A stretch of 64,000 nt of DNA from Seminavis robusta (taxonomy: Eukaryota; Bacillariophyta; Bacillariophyceae; Naviculales; Naviculaceae): NCBI GenBank assembly GCA_903772945.1, contig CAICTM010000145.1:42755-106754 (forward strand). Direction: 5' to 3'. Every line of letters begins with the position of its first letter. Position 1 is the stretch's first letter. Below the pieces are notes generated by a model. It did not search any database. It was not told the origin of the DNA and worked only from the letters and a program-made list of their open reading frames with translations. The translations under genes were made by a program, and so were the position numbers. This document shows positions 1-10,800 of this stretch, piece after piece.

Positions 1-2
1 TA

Positions 3-1463
3 GGGGCTCGCGCAGGAAGCGCTTTCGTCCAATCAAAGCCATGGAGGGCAGCTGCGCGCCTTCTTTCACACCTGGAAAACGACAAAACGTTCACGAAATT
101 TGTCAAGCGATACTTTGAAGATTTTGAGGTTACGCAGGCCTGGAGAAGGCTTACAAAGAGAAGAACCGCCCTTGAGAAACTCCACCTGGTTGAGACAACG
201 AATGATTTAAAGGTTCTTCGAGATGCTCTTATTCTTGCTGAAGAGGTATGCGACAACGATCCTGACGGGGGAGACTTAATACTAGGTAGTGCGAGGGACA
301 AGTTGCAACGGCTTGAAGAGGAACACGAATCAAAGCAACTGAAGGAGCAGGAGAGGGCTCTTAAAGAGCTGAAGGAAGCTGAATCACGAGGGGACACCAA
401 CAAGTTGCGGATATCACTCTTGTTGGCAGAGAAGATCTTTCAAGCTGATCCTGAGCAAGGCGATTGTGTTCTTGGGAGCGCAAGGGAACGTCTTCGTTGT
501 ATGGAAAAAGAGGCGAACACAGATGCGAGAGAATCCAGTGCTACCGTTCCTTTCGTTGGAGCTGCAGTTGGCTCGGTAGAAGCCGAAAAGGGACCGGACT
601 CGGGGCGAGGCCGAGGTCGAGGCAGAACGCTGCCTGCATGGATGACTGCGGGCAACGGACCGCTTCCTGCTGCTGAAATGACAGCGAACGTTGCTGTTGG
701 CACAGGTCATGGTGACAAAGAAAAGCAGCCTTTGGCATCCTCCGACGTGCCAGGAGCCGTTTCTGACGAGGGTCCAGCAGTTGACAATCGGCAACCGTCT
801 CAGACGAAGCGAGTCCCATCGAATACATGCGATGATCCGTTTGTTGGTTCAGCGATGGTGAACGCTGGCAATGAGATGGGCCGAGGAAGAGGCAGAAGCA
901 GAACCATGCCGGCGTGGATGACTTCTTCAGGAGGTCCACAGGCAGCCATTGTGGAATCGAAGGACAGCGAAGAGGCAACAGCGCAAGCACAAGAATGCTT
1001 GCTGGAAAGCGCACCCAACCATCCTGCACAAGCCGAAGCAAAGAGCATTCTGTCTACGATTCTGGAGCAGAATTCAGGCGGAGCGTTCAATACAGGTAGC
1101 GACCGGACACAAAAATGCGATATTTCATTCAACAATGCAGCAGCTGCTCACCCCCCTTCGGAGACAATGGCAGCATCGGGCAGGGGGCGTGGAGTTTCAA
1201 GGACTCTACCAGCCTGGATGACCTCCCAGGACGTAGGCCAGAAACGGAGCAGGTCACCGAATAACGAGGCGAATGACGATATTCCTTGCAAGAGATACCG
1301 CGAAATTGAAACGCCGCAGCAAAGTTTTGAGTACACCATCAAGCTCGTAATCGACCCAAAACAGGAGCAAGATTTCGTAAAGTGGCTCGAGCCAACGCTT
1401 GATACCGAGGCACAGGCTCGAGGCGGGTCAGCCACTGTGAATAGATCCCAGTTTGAGGATTGA
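3..1463 (+). CDS. RG-rich LPAWMT-repeat protein, 5' end cut by the window
   Basis: The reading frame is open from the first bases of the window to the TGA at 1461-1463, so the gene starts outside the window. The first 170 or so visible residues are charged and helical. They hold two similar segments, LAEEVCDNDPDGGDLILGSA (about 237-296) and LAEKIFQADPEQGDCVLGSA (about 423-482), which look like an internal helical repeat. Three copies of an RG-rich motif ending in PAWMT follow: near 600-645 (RTLPAWMT), 885-925 (RTMPAWMT) and 1182-1222 (RTLPAWMT), separated by 75-100 low-complexity residues. A basic KRSRSP stretch follows the third. RG-rich stretches are common in RNA-binding and nuclear proteins, and the conserved Trp and Pro could be a short binding motif; both points are inference. 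I recognise no enzyme domain. An intron upstream of 303 cannot be excluded, but none is needed. Confidence 0.75.
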   Translation, partial: GARAGSAFVQSKPWRAAARLLSHLENDKTFTKFVKRYFEDFEVTQAWRRLTKRRTALEKLHLVETTNDLKVLRDALILAEEVCDNDPDGGDLILGSARDKLQRLEEEHESKQLKEQERALKELKEAESRGDTNKLRISLLLAEKIFQADPEQGDCVLGSARERLRCMEKEANTDARESSATVPFVGAAVGSVEAEKGPDSGRGRGRGRTLPAWMTAGNGPLPAAEMTANVAVGTGHGDKEKQPLASSDVPGAVSDEGPAVDNRQPSQTKRVPSNTCDDPFVGSAMVNAGNEMGRGRGRSRTMPAWMTSSGGPQAAIVESKDSEEATAQAQECLLESAPNHPAQAEAKSILSTILEQNSGGAFNTGSDRTQKCDISFNNAAAAHPPSETMAASGRGRGVSRTLPAWMTSQDVGQKRSRSPNNEANDDIPCKRYREIETPQQSFEYTIKLVIDPKQEQDFVKWLEPTLDTEAQARGGSATVNRSQFED

Positions 1464-2464
1464 CGAGGTACTTGAGGTGAGCAGTTCGTAGTAACTTGTG
1501 TGCTAAAAAGGTGGCCCCTTTGACAGGGTGGAGACCAATGGCGCTGTTTTCGTAGGGTTGTAGGGCTGCAAACTGCCGTATCGGGTGCGCTTGTCTCTTT
1601 GCATGTTGAAATGATTGTGTAGTTCCTTGCAGCTAATAAGCAATTTGAGGCGCCCAGTTCCAGGCAGCTGGAGCAGGGCTGTACACTTCGATACTGCTTG
1701 GCTGCGTAGATCTGCCTGGCACAATAATGGAAAGGTTAACGCTTGGTGCAGGAGGTTCAGAGCAGGTTGGAATGACCTCTTGTCCTTCCAGCTGGGAGGA
1801 ATGGCTTGATCATGGCGGATACCACATTCCTGGTGCTGCCGGCATCAAGTACTTGAGTTTCTCAAACCTGAGAGGATACCGGTAGGCCGTATCAATTTCT
1901 TGCCACATTCGTTTTAGGCTCTTGAAATCTAGTTGGCTGGTTTTTCCAGTCATAGCCTTGGCATTCGACAACCAAGATTGCCCCATTTCTTTATTGCCTT
2001 GCAGGTTCCAGCCATCCAAGTCCTAACAGCTTGCTGTGACTCCAAATCTAGCTGGTAGCCAGCTAGCAATGCGACAACAAGAAGGGAAAGCAAGAAAGAC
2101 TGTGGCAATCTATAACAGCAAGCAACATGTACAGTAACATTTGCATTCATTTAATAAAATATAGGTTATAGGTTACTATGGAGAATGATACAAGTTACTT
2201 CAAAGCATGGAATGCAGTTAGTTAGTTGAACAAGCAAAGTAATAAAACCCCAGAGCCAAATGATGTATGTCCGTGAATAGAATCTGATGATGATGATGTA
2301 TGTGTGTATGTATGCGTGAATGCAAGTACAGTACAGTACGTTGAAGGGATGCAGTGTTGTGCAGAAGAAAGTTTCGTGTTGTCCTGATGTATTATTCCCC
2401 TTTTCCTTGATCGTTGAGCGACGTGTCTGTGAGCAAGCATGATTGCTTTCGTTGTGTTGTTTCT
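1464..2464. other. Convergent intergenic region
   Basis: This is the space between the 3' ends of two converging genes. I see no coding frame I would defend. An AATAAA-like run lies near 2153, and a TATG/TGTA-rich stretch at 2285-2340. It probably holds both 3' UTRs. Confidence 0.6.
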
Positions 2465-4114
2465 TTACCCGGATGTGTGGAACGGCACCGAAGGAACATC
2501 AGCCAAGATGGTGTGCAAGGACTTCATGTTTGTGTCATCATATCCGTCTGCTGATGGCTGGTGTTCGTGGTGCGCCGTGTTGGCACACGAGGAGACTGGA
2601 GGAGGATAGAGGGGCGTGGGACGCTGAATCAAGAGTCCCTCTTGTTGTGCTTGAAAGTCCTTGGCGGTCATCAATCGAACGGTTCCTCGTTCAATGATCT
2701 TTCGGTACTTGGATCGTCGTTCCGTGAGTGAATCCTTGTCTTGGTGTTTCTCGTGTTGATCATCATTCTCGAATCGAACTCGTTTCTTGTTGTTGTTGTT
2801 GGAGGAAGATCCTTTGGTGCTGTTGGAGCTTGGAGAGGATGAAGGTCGATCGTGATGTGACATGGGATGATACAAGACTCCTCTGTGTCGACTGAGGCTT
2901 CTGAGTATTTTCTTGGCTCGTGTCCAAATGGAGAGTCCTTCTAGATCTTCGGAGTCGTCTTCATCATCCGAGATGCTTCCGACACTGCTATTTGCAAATG
3001 CGGCATCCCGTTCGAGTCGTTCGGTCTGTTCTTTGAGAACGTCTTGCCTGGCAACGGATGCCTGGTATGCGTCTTCTTGCTGCATTTCCGTGGAGAAGCG
3101 TAGGAGAAGCTCTTGTTTTTCTCTGAGGTACTGAATGTTTGTTTCGAGGCTCTCCAAGCTTGACTCACTGATGCTGTTGGTGTCACTGCTGTCTTCAGTG
3201 CAAGAGTTGGACTCTTCCCCGGCAGGTGAATCCGATGACAAGGAGGAAGTGGAGGAATCTTCACCAGGAGGGTCCGGATCAGCAGCATCAGCAGCTTCCG
3301 TCTCCACGGGGGACTGAACCTGCACCGGGACGGCCATGGCGGGTTCCTTGGTTTGCATTTGTCTTGTAGGAGGAGGAGTCAGAATCGGTGAGATCATCTT
3401 GGCCGGGGCAGGAGCCAAGGGAACCAGATCCTGATGTAAGTCTTGGTGTAAATGTCGAGCAGGTCTCTTGACCTGAACCTGTGCTGACTTAGCTCGAACC
3501 TTAGCCTGAACCTGCGCAGACTTTGCTCGAACTTGAACCTTAGCTTGCTGGCCATGGCCTGAACTCATCTGAGGCCGAGCTGCAGGTGGCGCTGGACTTG
3601 GAGCTGTAGCTTGGGCTTGAAGAGACTTAGCTTGAACCTTACCGGTCGCTTGAATAGTACCGGTAGCTTGAGTAGCAGCCTGCTGAGCCTGAGCATGAGC
3701 AAGCGTGACATTCTGCGAAGGAAAGAGTAAGGAGAGGTTAGCCTGAGCCTGAGCAAGCGGATCCGTGGCGGCTGCGTTTGCGTTTGCCATCATCGTAGAG
3801 ATGGTACTGGGATCCACGGGCAACCCATGCCCGCTCATCTGATGAGCCCACGGGTGCGGCGCCAACGGGGCCAACGGGTGCGGCGCCATCATGGTGTTCA
3901 TGTTCATATTGTACATGTTCGAAGGCAAATTCATTCCAGGAGCGAAAAGGGGAAGAATGATCACCTGAGGTTGCGCTTGCTGCTGCTGCTGTTGCTGAAG
4001 CTGATGCAGGTAGGAAGCTTGCTGCTGATGCTGCTGCTGCTGATGCTGCTGATACTGAGGCTGATGCTGCTGATGAGGTTGTTGCTGTTGTTGAGGCTGT
4101 TGCTGATGGCTCAT
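2465..4114 (-). CDS. Gln-rich, largely disordered protein with RVxF-like motif
   Basis: This is an intronless frame of 549 residues starting at the ATG complementary to 4112-4114. The first 50 residues are almost all Gln and His. A Met/Asn-rich stretch follows, then an Ala/Gln/Lys section with imperfect copies of VRAKSAQVQ and QATGTIQATGKVQ, an acidic Ser-rich section, and a probable coiled coil (about residues 320-370, LESLETNIQYLREKQELLLR). The C-terminal third has a more conserved look (SIWTRAKKILRSLSRHRGVL) and a basic cluster KKRVRFEND, which fits the RVxF docking motif used by PP1 partners. Composition suggests a nuclear or scaffold protein. No catalytic domain is visible and no function is assigned. 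CAG/CTG runs at 3970-4105 encode the Gln tract. Confidence 0.7.
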   Translation of the reverse strand: MSHQQQPQQQQQPHQQHQPQYQQHQQQQHQQQASYLHQLQQQQQQQAQPQVIILPLFAPGMNLPSNMYNMNMNTMMAPHPLAPLAPHPWAHQMSGHGLPVDPSTISTMMANANAAATDPLAQAQANLSLLFPSQNVTLAHAQAQQAATQATGTIQATGKVQAKSLQAQATAPSPAPPAARPQMSSGHGQQAKVQVRAKSAQVQAKVRAKSAQVQVKRPARHLHQDLHQDLVPLAPAPAKMISPILTPPPTRQMQTKEPAMAVPVQVQSPVETEAADAADPDPPGEDSSTSSLSSDSPAGEESNSCTEDSSDTNSISESSLESLETNIQYLREKQELLLRFSTEMQQEDAYQASVARQDVLKEQTERLERDAAFANSSVGSISDDEDDSEDLEGLSIWTRAKKILRSLSRHRGVLYHPMSHHDRPSSSPSSNSTKGSSSNNNNKKRVRFENDDQHEKHQDKDSLTERRSKYRKIIERGTVRLMTAKDFQAQQEGLLIQRPTPLYPPPVSSCANTAHHEHQPSADGYDDTNMKSLHTILADVPSVPFHTSG

Positions 4115-5232
4115 CTTGGTGTGGTTGTTGCTTGTTGCTGCTGCTGGGTTACCTGGGCTTTTAGTTTTCGTTTGATGGTGTCTTCGTTTTTGTGGTGATC
4201 TTCCCTATCTTGTCAACAAATCAAGCATGACATCATCTAGAGCTTTCCGCAGACACATCAGCAGAGGAACAAATACAAAATGACATCACTACTAAAACCT
4301 CACACTACTCTAAACTCATTAAACGAACTGACAAGCTGGCGCCACAAAACACCAAATGAGCTCACTCTTTCTGCACGTTACTATATAAATTCGTACTCCA
4401 ATTTGTCGGAACCCTTCTTCTGGCTCATGATCAAAACAGATGTCAGGTTCTTCTCTCTCGTTTTCAGCAATTTCCAGATGTTTTCACTTAAAGAATTGGT
4501 CTGACTCATTTTGTGTCATCTGATGGCACATTCGCTCACCTTGAAAGCTTTTTTACAACTAACATCATCCCTATTCAAAATAACACACTTATTCTCTGTC
4601 ATTGACGGACATCTTTCAGTGGCTTCTGAGGTCGGTATTGATGGGTGGACTGGTAGATGGATGGACTGGTCTGTTGGATGGATGGATGCACTGATGGATG
4701 GATGAACTGGTGGAATGATGGATGGACCGATAGATTGGTACGACACGGGGGTTCCGAGTGGCAGTCCAGTAGGTGGATTGCTACGGAAGCCAGCGACGGT
4801 TCAGTTGCTTGATGGACTGATGGGTGGACCCATGCATGATACGACTGTAGAGTGTGCATGCAGGCTTAGTTATTATGCAGCAGTCCGAGCGAGCAGGCTG
4901 CTTGATGCATCCAGTTCCCAACCGTCTGATGCCTACCGCACTGGTACCGGTATGGGGCAGCCAAAAGCAGTTTGGTGATCTTCTTGATCAGTCGATTTGA
5001 GTGAGCTTGCTAAAAATCCCCTTAGTTTTTCTGGCAGGCTCTGCATACCATACCGTACGGTACGGCAGAGAAATGAATGGATACCAGTAGTACTTTCCTT
5101 TTTATCTTATGACTACTACTAGTGGTACATGTATTTGTATGTATACACCCTTGCTCAATTCATTGTAATCCGTTGATGTACGTACACCCTCTTTAATGGT
5201 TGATTGATCCCTCGTTCTTCTTTTCTGGCTGG
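4115..5232. other. Intergenic region with GATG minisatellite
   Basis: This is the presumed upstream region of the Gln-rich gene. It contains a degenerate GATG/TGGA tandem repeat at about 4638-4735 and a CGTACGGTACG palindrome near 5055. No gene is supported. Confidence 0.6.
4638..4735. repeat. Degenerate GATG/TGGA minisatellite
   Basis: A run of GATGGATG and TGGACTGG units with interruptions, read directly. It opens several spurious frames on both strands. Confidence 0.7.
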
Positions 5233-6261
5233 TTAGGCCAAGTCAGCGGTTACTTCTTGCAATTCTCTGTTTACCGTCGACGCCAAGTTCTTCGTGTGCC
5301 TGGGGATGTTCCTGACAAACTTGACAACCATCCGACCCACTTCCTGGACGACCGTGTTGTCTTCTTCCTCACGCACCCGTTTCAAGAACGTCCGGACTCT
5401 TCGAAAGGGGGTTGGACGACGGGGTAGCCGTGCTTCTTGCAACGTCTTCTCGGTCTGTTGCATAGTCTTCTTGTGCTTGCCAGTATCTCGTCGTGCCGGA
5501 TGAGACGGCATGATGTGCTGGTCGACCAAGTGATCGTGGATTTGCCCGGCTACACTGACAACAAACGTGGACTCGTGGTGACTTGATTGTTCCAACGAGG
5601 AAATCGTGCCGACCACGACCAGCAAAAAGATCACGAGCAGCCAACGCACAGTCGTCATGGGATTGCCTGTCTTGGTCTTGTCTTGGTATTTCTCAAAAGC
5701 ACTTACTGACCTGGACCTACTAGTGCTACATGTAGTAGTACGTGTACAAGCAGTAACTCCAGTAGTAAAAGCTGGAGCCTTGGGTTCTTCTGGTTCTCTT
5801 GCAGTCATGACCTCCTCTTCAGTTTCTGCATTTACGCGATGTAGCCCTTGTAGCTCTGCCAGCTGACGAGCACTTGACATAGGTGGCACAGTGCAGGTAA
5901 TGCTGACACTTCTAGGGACTCCCCCATGGCCACTGCTGTTGTGTGTACCCGTACCAGTGTCAGTACCCGTCCCATGATCCTCTTCTTCCAAACTAGCCGT
6001 ACTTGAAAACACATCTAGAATGGGACCTTGCTTGCCTCCCACGGGAGCAAATGGGTCACAAAACACTAACCCTTTCGGAAACAATTCTTTCAAGAGGTTG
6101 CGACACGCTTCGTCTTGTCTCTCTGGCTGCTGCTGCTGTTGCCTGTTGCTCTCATCCTCTCGACTCGTCACAAGACTATCTTCATAACTCGCAATTGTAC
6201 TCGTAGCACCCATAGCACCCAACACACCGCCGGTAGGACCACCCACCGCTGCCGTCGACAT
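5233..6261 (-). CDS. Single-pass membrane protein, function unknown
   Basis: The frame has 342 residues from the ATG complementary to 6259-6261; the open frame runs two codons further upstream but without an ATG. The N-terminal 200 residues are hydrophilic and rich in Gln, Thr, Gly and Ser, including a GTGTDTGTGT run. One hydrophobic segment, WLLVIFLLVVVGTISSL, lies near residues 205-222. The segment after it is basic, with an Arg-rich stretch (RLPRRPTPFRRVRTFLKRVR) and a helical C-terminus. The topology could be type II or tail-oriented; there is no clear signal peptide. I do not recognise the family. It lies head-to-tail with the Gln-rich gene on the same strand, which may be chance. Confidence 0.65.
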   Translation of the reverse strand: MSTAAVGGPTGGVLGAMGATSTIASYEDSLVTSREDESNRQQQQQPERQDEACRNLLKELFPKGLVFCDPFAPVGGKQGPILDVFSSTASLEEEDHGTGTDTGTGTHNSSGHGGVPRSVSITCTVPPMSSARQLAELQGLHRVNAETEEEVMTAREPEEPKAPAFTTGVTACTRTTTCSTSRSRSVSAFEKYQDKTKTGNPMTTVRWLLVIFLLVVVGTISSLEQSSHHESTFVVSVAGQIHDHLVDQHIMPSHPARRDTGKHKKTMQQTEKTLQEARLPRRPTPFRRVRTFLKRVREEEDNTVVQEVGRMVVKFVRNIPRHTKNLASTVNRELQEVTADLA

Positions 6262-6674
6262 CGTCAACTCACTCTCACACTTTCGTTCTTATTACTCTTT
6301 CTCACCCCAACAACAAATTTGCAGGGTTGCTGGGTGCGTTGGATTCTGGTGTCAACGGATGAGAATTCGTCACAGAACATGTGATGTCTTCTTTTGACTT
6401 ATGCCCTTTTAACAGCTTTCGCTTCTTTTTGCTGCTTTACTTTCATTTGATTGGTTCTCCAATACCTTTGCGACATACTTGAACGTGCTTTCTCGAGTGA
6501 TTAATTAAGCCTGGTCGTTCTTTGTAAGAATTGACACCACCTGTAGGGTTTGGGTTGTTTTCTTCACAAAAACTATGCAATGCATCGTGGGGGTGCAAAG
6601 GATGTGCCAGCTAGTAGACTACTGTCATTACAAATGCACTCAATGGATGGTGTCTGTTACTATTATTCTTTTTG
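6262..6674. other. Short intergenic region
   Basis: About 410 bases between two minus-strand genes. I see no gene, no strong repeat and no RNA gene. Confidence 0.5.
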
Positions 6675-7184
6675 TTAGATACATGGAATAATGCTGTTTT
6701 GAGGACAGGTAACTCCTTGATAGGTTGTGTTGTACAGAGCTGCACGTTGACGAGAAAGATCCAAATAGGATTGTCGGTTGTTGGAGGATCGACTAGCTTG
6801 CATGAGTTGACGACGTTCTTGGAGGCGTTTCAGGGTTTCTTCTCGCTTTCTGTTTTCTTCTTCTGGGTCGTCTTCGTTGCTACCAGTACTAATTTCCTCT
6901 TGGGCTTGACACGGTGAAGGAGCACCTACTAGTACTAAGCCAGTGGCAAGTACGGCTGCAGAACCTTGAATACCTTTGTGAAGGATGACCCTGCGACGAT
7001 TCACACTGGGGTCTTCGTAATTATTGCCTCTATTCTCCAACTTTGCAGTTGTCGATTGTTTGTGTACGGGTAAGTTTGCTGGAAGAAGGTTCCACCCATC
7101 GGCAAACCGAAACACACTGCAGAAGAGCAACGCCACGAGAGACGCTCGAGCAACAGCCAAAGGTGAACCAGTGATCGTCTTCAT
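6675..7184 (-). CDS. Putative thylakoid-lumen protein with tripartite presequence
   Basis: This is a 169-residue intronless protein starting at the ATG complementary to 7182-7184. Three targeting layers can be read. First is a signal peptide (ARASLVALLFCSVFRFADGW) whose likely cleavage leaves Trp at +1, as in diatom plastid signals. Next is a Ser/Asn-rich transit region. Third is a twin-arginine-like segment, NRRRVILHKGIQGSAAVLATG, ending near SPCQAQ, a plausible lumen peptidase site. The mature part is about 75 residues: acidic, then helical (REETLKRLQERRQLMQASR), ending in a tail with two cysteines (TCPQNSIIPCI) that could pair. By size and route it could be a small photosystem- or cytochrome-associated lumen subunit, but I do not recognise the family. 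It is divergent from the spondin-FAS1 gene across 684 bases. Confidence 0.7.
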   Translation of the reverse strand: MKTITGSPLAVARASLVALLFCSVFRFADGWNLLPANLPVHKQSTTAKLENRGNNYEDPSVNRRRVILHKGIQGSAAVLATGLVLVGAPSPCQAQEEISTGSNEDDPEEENRKREETLKRLQERRQLMQASRSSNNRQSYLDLSRQRAALYNTTYQGVTCPQNSIIPCI

Positions 7185-7868
7185 CGCGGCTCTTATTATC
7201 GACTGGTACGGTACGCACTCAGCTCAAACGATTTGCTTTGCGATGGAAGATGTGGCTGTGGCAGCCCAAACTTTACTAAAACTCGGATGAACCAATGCTA
7301 CCTGTCTTCAATAAATCAGCAGGCTGCAATGTCATGCAGTTACTGTAGTGTCAAAATTGCTAATATTTGAGTCGTGTATACTTAGCGAACAGAACAGCCA
7401 GGAATGTACCAAAATGGGCCGCGATAAAACACGCGATAACCAACGACGGAATTTTACGTGCGGCAGTCACGAATACAACTTTCACCATCAGAAATGGAAA
7501 ATAAAACATACATTTCGACCATTTTATCAATACTGGAGTGAAAAAAGTAAATGTCCAGTAGGTTTTACGAGACATTCCACAAGACCAAACTAAGACGTGC
7601 ATCCTATAGAGTCACAAAGTCGATCGATGACTGCTTTTTAGTCCCACCGACCATCGATGATCATTCTTCAATAACCCAGCAACTCGATCATGGTACCAGG
7701 TACGTACATTCATACTAGCTACCGGTAGCAAGACTATCATAGTACATCCAACAACAATTGCATATGATAGTGCGTGAGATCAGTGAGATCGACAAAAGCT
7801 TATCCACTAGTACCATAGGAAGCACTATTATTTTAATAGTATACCGTAGTATACCGTAGCATAGAAGG
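7185..7868. promoter_or_regulatory. Divergent intergenic region between two start codons
   Basis: The region separates two genes transcribed away from each other, so both promoters should lie here. Visible structure is limited to a GGTACGGTACG palindrome near 7205 and a twofold TATACCGTAG repeat at about 7838-7860, just before the ATG at 7869. No defined promoter element is claimed. Confidence 0.45.
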
Positions 7869-10800
7869 ATGATGCTGTTACTAGGAAGAGGTGTGGCTGT
7901 GATTGTGGCGTTGACGTTGACGTTGAGTCTTTTGGCAGAGTCCGTGTTTGGCGCTGGGAATGAAGAGGATGTGTTGATCAAGAATGCGGGAAGCACGCCT
8001 GCAACAGGAGGTGATGCCAGTGAGAAACTTTGGTACTCTTGTACCTTTCGGAATCTCTGGACAGCCGAGAGGCAACCCGTCAACTTTCCTAACGAGGCCA
8101 AGTGGACCGGGCCAATTGCGTGGACGCACACTCTCCAGTACCAGCCTTGGAAAGCAAGCTATCCCGTCACCCTCGGGGTGGAAAAGCTGGCAGAGGTGGG
8201 TTCTACACTTACCTACCTAACCTATGCATACCTATGTACAGCTATTTTATCTTACCATTTTTTATTTTGCTTGCTTGCATTGCTTGCTTGCATGACAGGA
8301 AGGATCCACGGACGCTCTGATTCAAGAATTCGAACAAGCATCCACTCAAGTGCTTCACTGGCCTGAGTACCCCGCAGGTTCATTCTCAGTGAATCAGCGC
8401 TATTTCGTACACTTGCCGCCTTTAGAAGCATCCTATGAGTACCCTTACATGACTTTCATGGCGGGCATGTCACCCAGTCCGGATTGGTTCACAGGATTTT
8501 ACAGCTTTTGGCTCATGGATGAATACACCCGGACGTGGTACGACCATGTCAAGATACAGACAAAGCCGTGGGTACGTACCGTGCTACCGTACTACAAGTA
8601 GCTTTTATGAGAGTGGTACTGTACAGGAATCACTCATACCGTACGTGCAATGCTCCCCTTCACTTTTTTAATGCAGGACGCGGGAACGGATGCGGGCACA
8701 ACCTACGACGCACCCGACAACGACCTCGATCCGCAGATTCCAGTCGAACGATACGTACTGAGAAATGCTCCAGAGGGCGGAGAACTCAGAGGACCCAATG
8801 GACAAAATATTCCATCCGTGGGAGAACTGGAATGTCTATTGACGGTCGGAGAGGAGCCTCTCGTTCTCCCAGAAGAATGCGATTGGATTGCCAATCCCTG
8901 TTGCAATGAAACAAGCGATGCCGCAACCAATAATTGTAGGGTCCTTCCAAATGGGGAAGTACCGCAAACGTCGCCAGAGCTACAAGAAGTCCTGCAGAAT
9001 CGTAAAGTTGTCACGTTGGCTCTACGATTCGAGGTGGGCTTTTTCGAGGGCACCGAAATCAGGGACCTCGAACAAGCCGAAATCGACGGCCTTCTCGAAC
9101 AAAGCAAACTCTTTTATGAGTCTGTGCTGCTCGGTGGCCAATACGCGGACCAGTTCGTTTCCGTCAACGCACAGTACATTGATAGTGCTCTCAACAACAG
9201 GGACACCGGTCTCGGAATCGGATTCGACTTCGATCTTGTTGTCGATTTCGAAAGCGGGGAAACGGCTCCGGGCAAAATTGACGTATTTGATCATTTGCAA
9301 AATTCGGATTACCAATGTAAGTCTGCCTCTAATTGATTTCTACGATTGCCCTACCAATGCGCTACGGCACGTCACAAAATATTCAACATGTTCCTTCTTT
9401 CTTTCTTTTTAGCGTTTATTACGGAACATTTGTGGATGATACAGGGCATCTTTTTTGAGACTCAAATCGTGGCATTGATCGCCCGAGTCGACGAAACTGC
9501 GAGTTCCCCACGATGCCCGGAACCTGTTGTTGAATGCCGTAAGTATAAACTGCCCCAGTGCCCACGTCGGTTTGTCGCCGTCCGTTGACTGACCAACAAC
9601 ACAAACGTTAACTGTATGCGTCTCTTGCAAAATCGTCTGCATACAGCTGTCCCCACAAGGCGGGAAACTGTGATTTGTGGTGACAGTAACTCTCCCTGTG
9701 AGTACGGCAGTGAATGTCTTGCAGCTGCAGCTGGAATTTATGGTTGCATTCCTGTGGAACCAACTCCAACCCAAAGGCCACAAGGCATCAACGGAGGAAA
9801 TTCTGTATTGGGTGTCATTCAGTCGGACCCAGAGCTCAGTGAATTTGCAGTGGCACTCGAGTTGTCTGGCCTTGACAGCCTTCTGAACGAGAATGACAAA
9901 GAATTCACAGTCTTTGCACCCTCCAACCAGGCCATTGCCAATGATCCTGTCTTCTCAACATATGCAACAATGGATGGCTGGATTCACCATCTGCGAACTA
10001 ATGTTCAGCTGATGATTGTGCAAAACCAGGTCCTGACTGATGCAGACATCTTTGATGCTGCTACAACAGAGCTAGTTTCCCTAAATGGTACCCTCCAGAT
10101 CTCTCAACCGTTTGCTCAAGTCAACCTGGTTTCCATGGAGAGACCGAACCAGGCTGGTTCAAATGGAGTGGTGCACACAATGGATGGCGTCATTAAGAAC
10201 TACTGGAGAGAGTACACTTTGAGGGATGTGAACCAACACGATGAGCTGGTGGACGGCCTCTCTCCAATCTTGGACAGAATTCAGTTTGATGAACCGCTCA
10301 TGGAGTTTGAGCCATCCGGAACTAGCTGGATTGCCGCCAGGAACAGAGGCTATGGGAATGATTCCATTGCCTTGGGATTCTATCCCATTGTGCAGGAACT
10401 AAAGGACCCCAACAACGCTGAGTTTCAAAACTTGACATACATGTACAATCTCATTGATTTCAACTTGTATGAACAGGATATTGAACGGGGTTTCCAGCTC
10501 TTGGTTATGCCCAGGGCTGGTGTTGCTCATATGTGGATCACCAAGGACATGACAAAGGGCCTTCTTAGGTTCAATGATGCTGTGTTAGACAGGCAGGCTT
10601 TTGCCAGCAATGGGTGAGTGGTGGATGGGATTCTATGCTTTTGGTTTTGTGTTTTTTCTTCATCATCTGCTTCTTGGTATCATGGATTCCCTCAACTCCT
10701 TATGCATTCTTACTTTCTTTTTCAAGGGTCACACAAATAGTGACAAAGCCATTGATCCCACCAGGACTGGCAATGCTAATGCAGTTCTGTGCAGATTACA

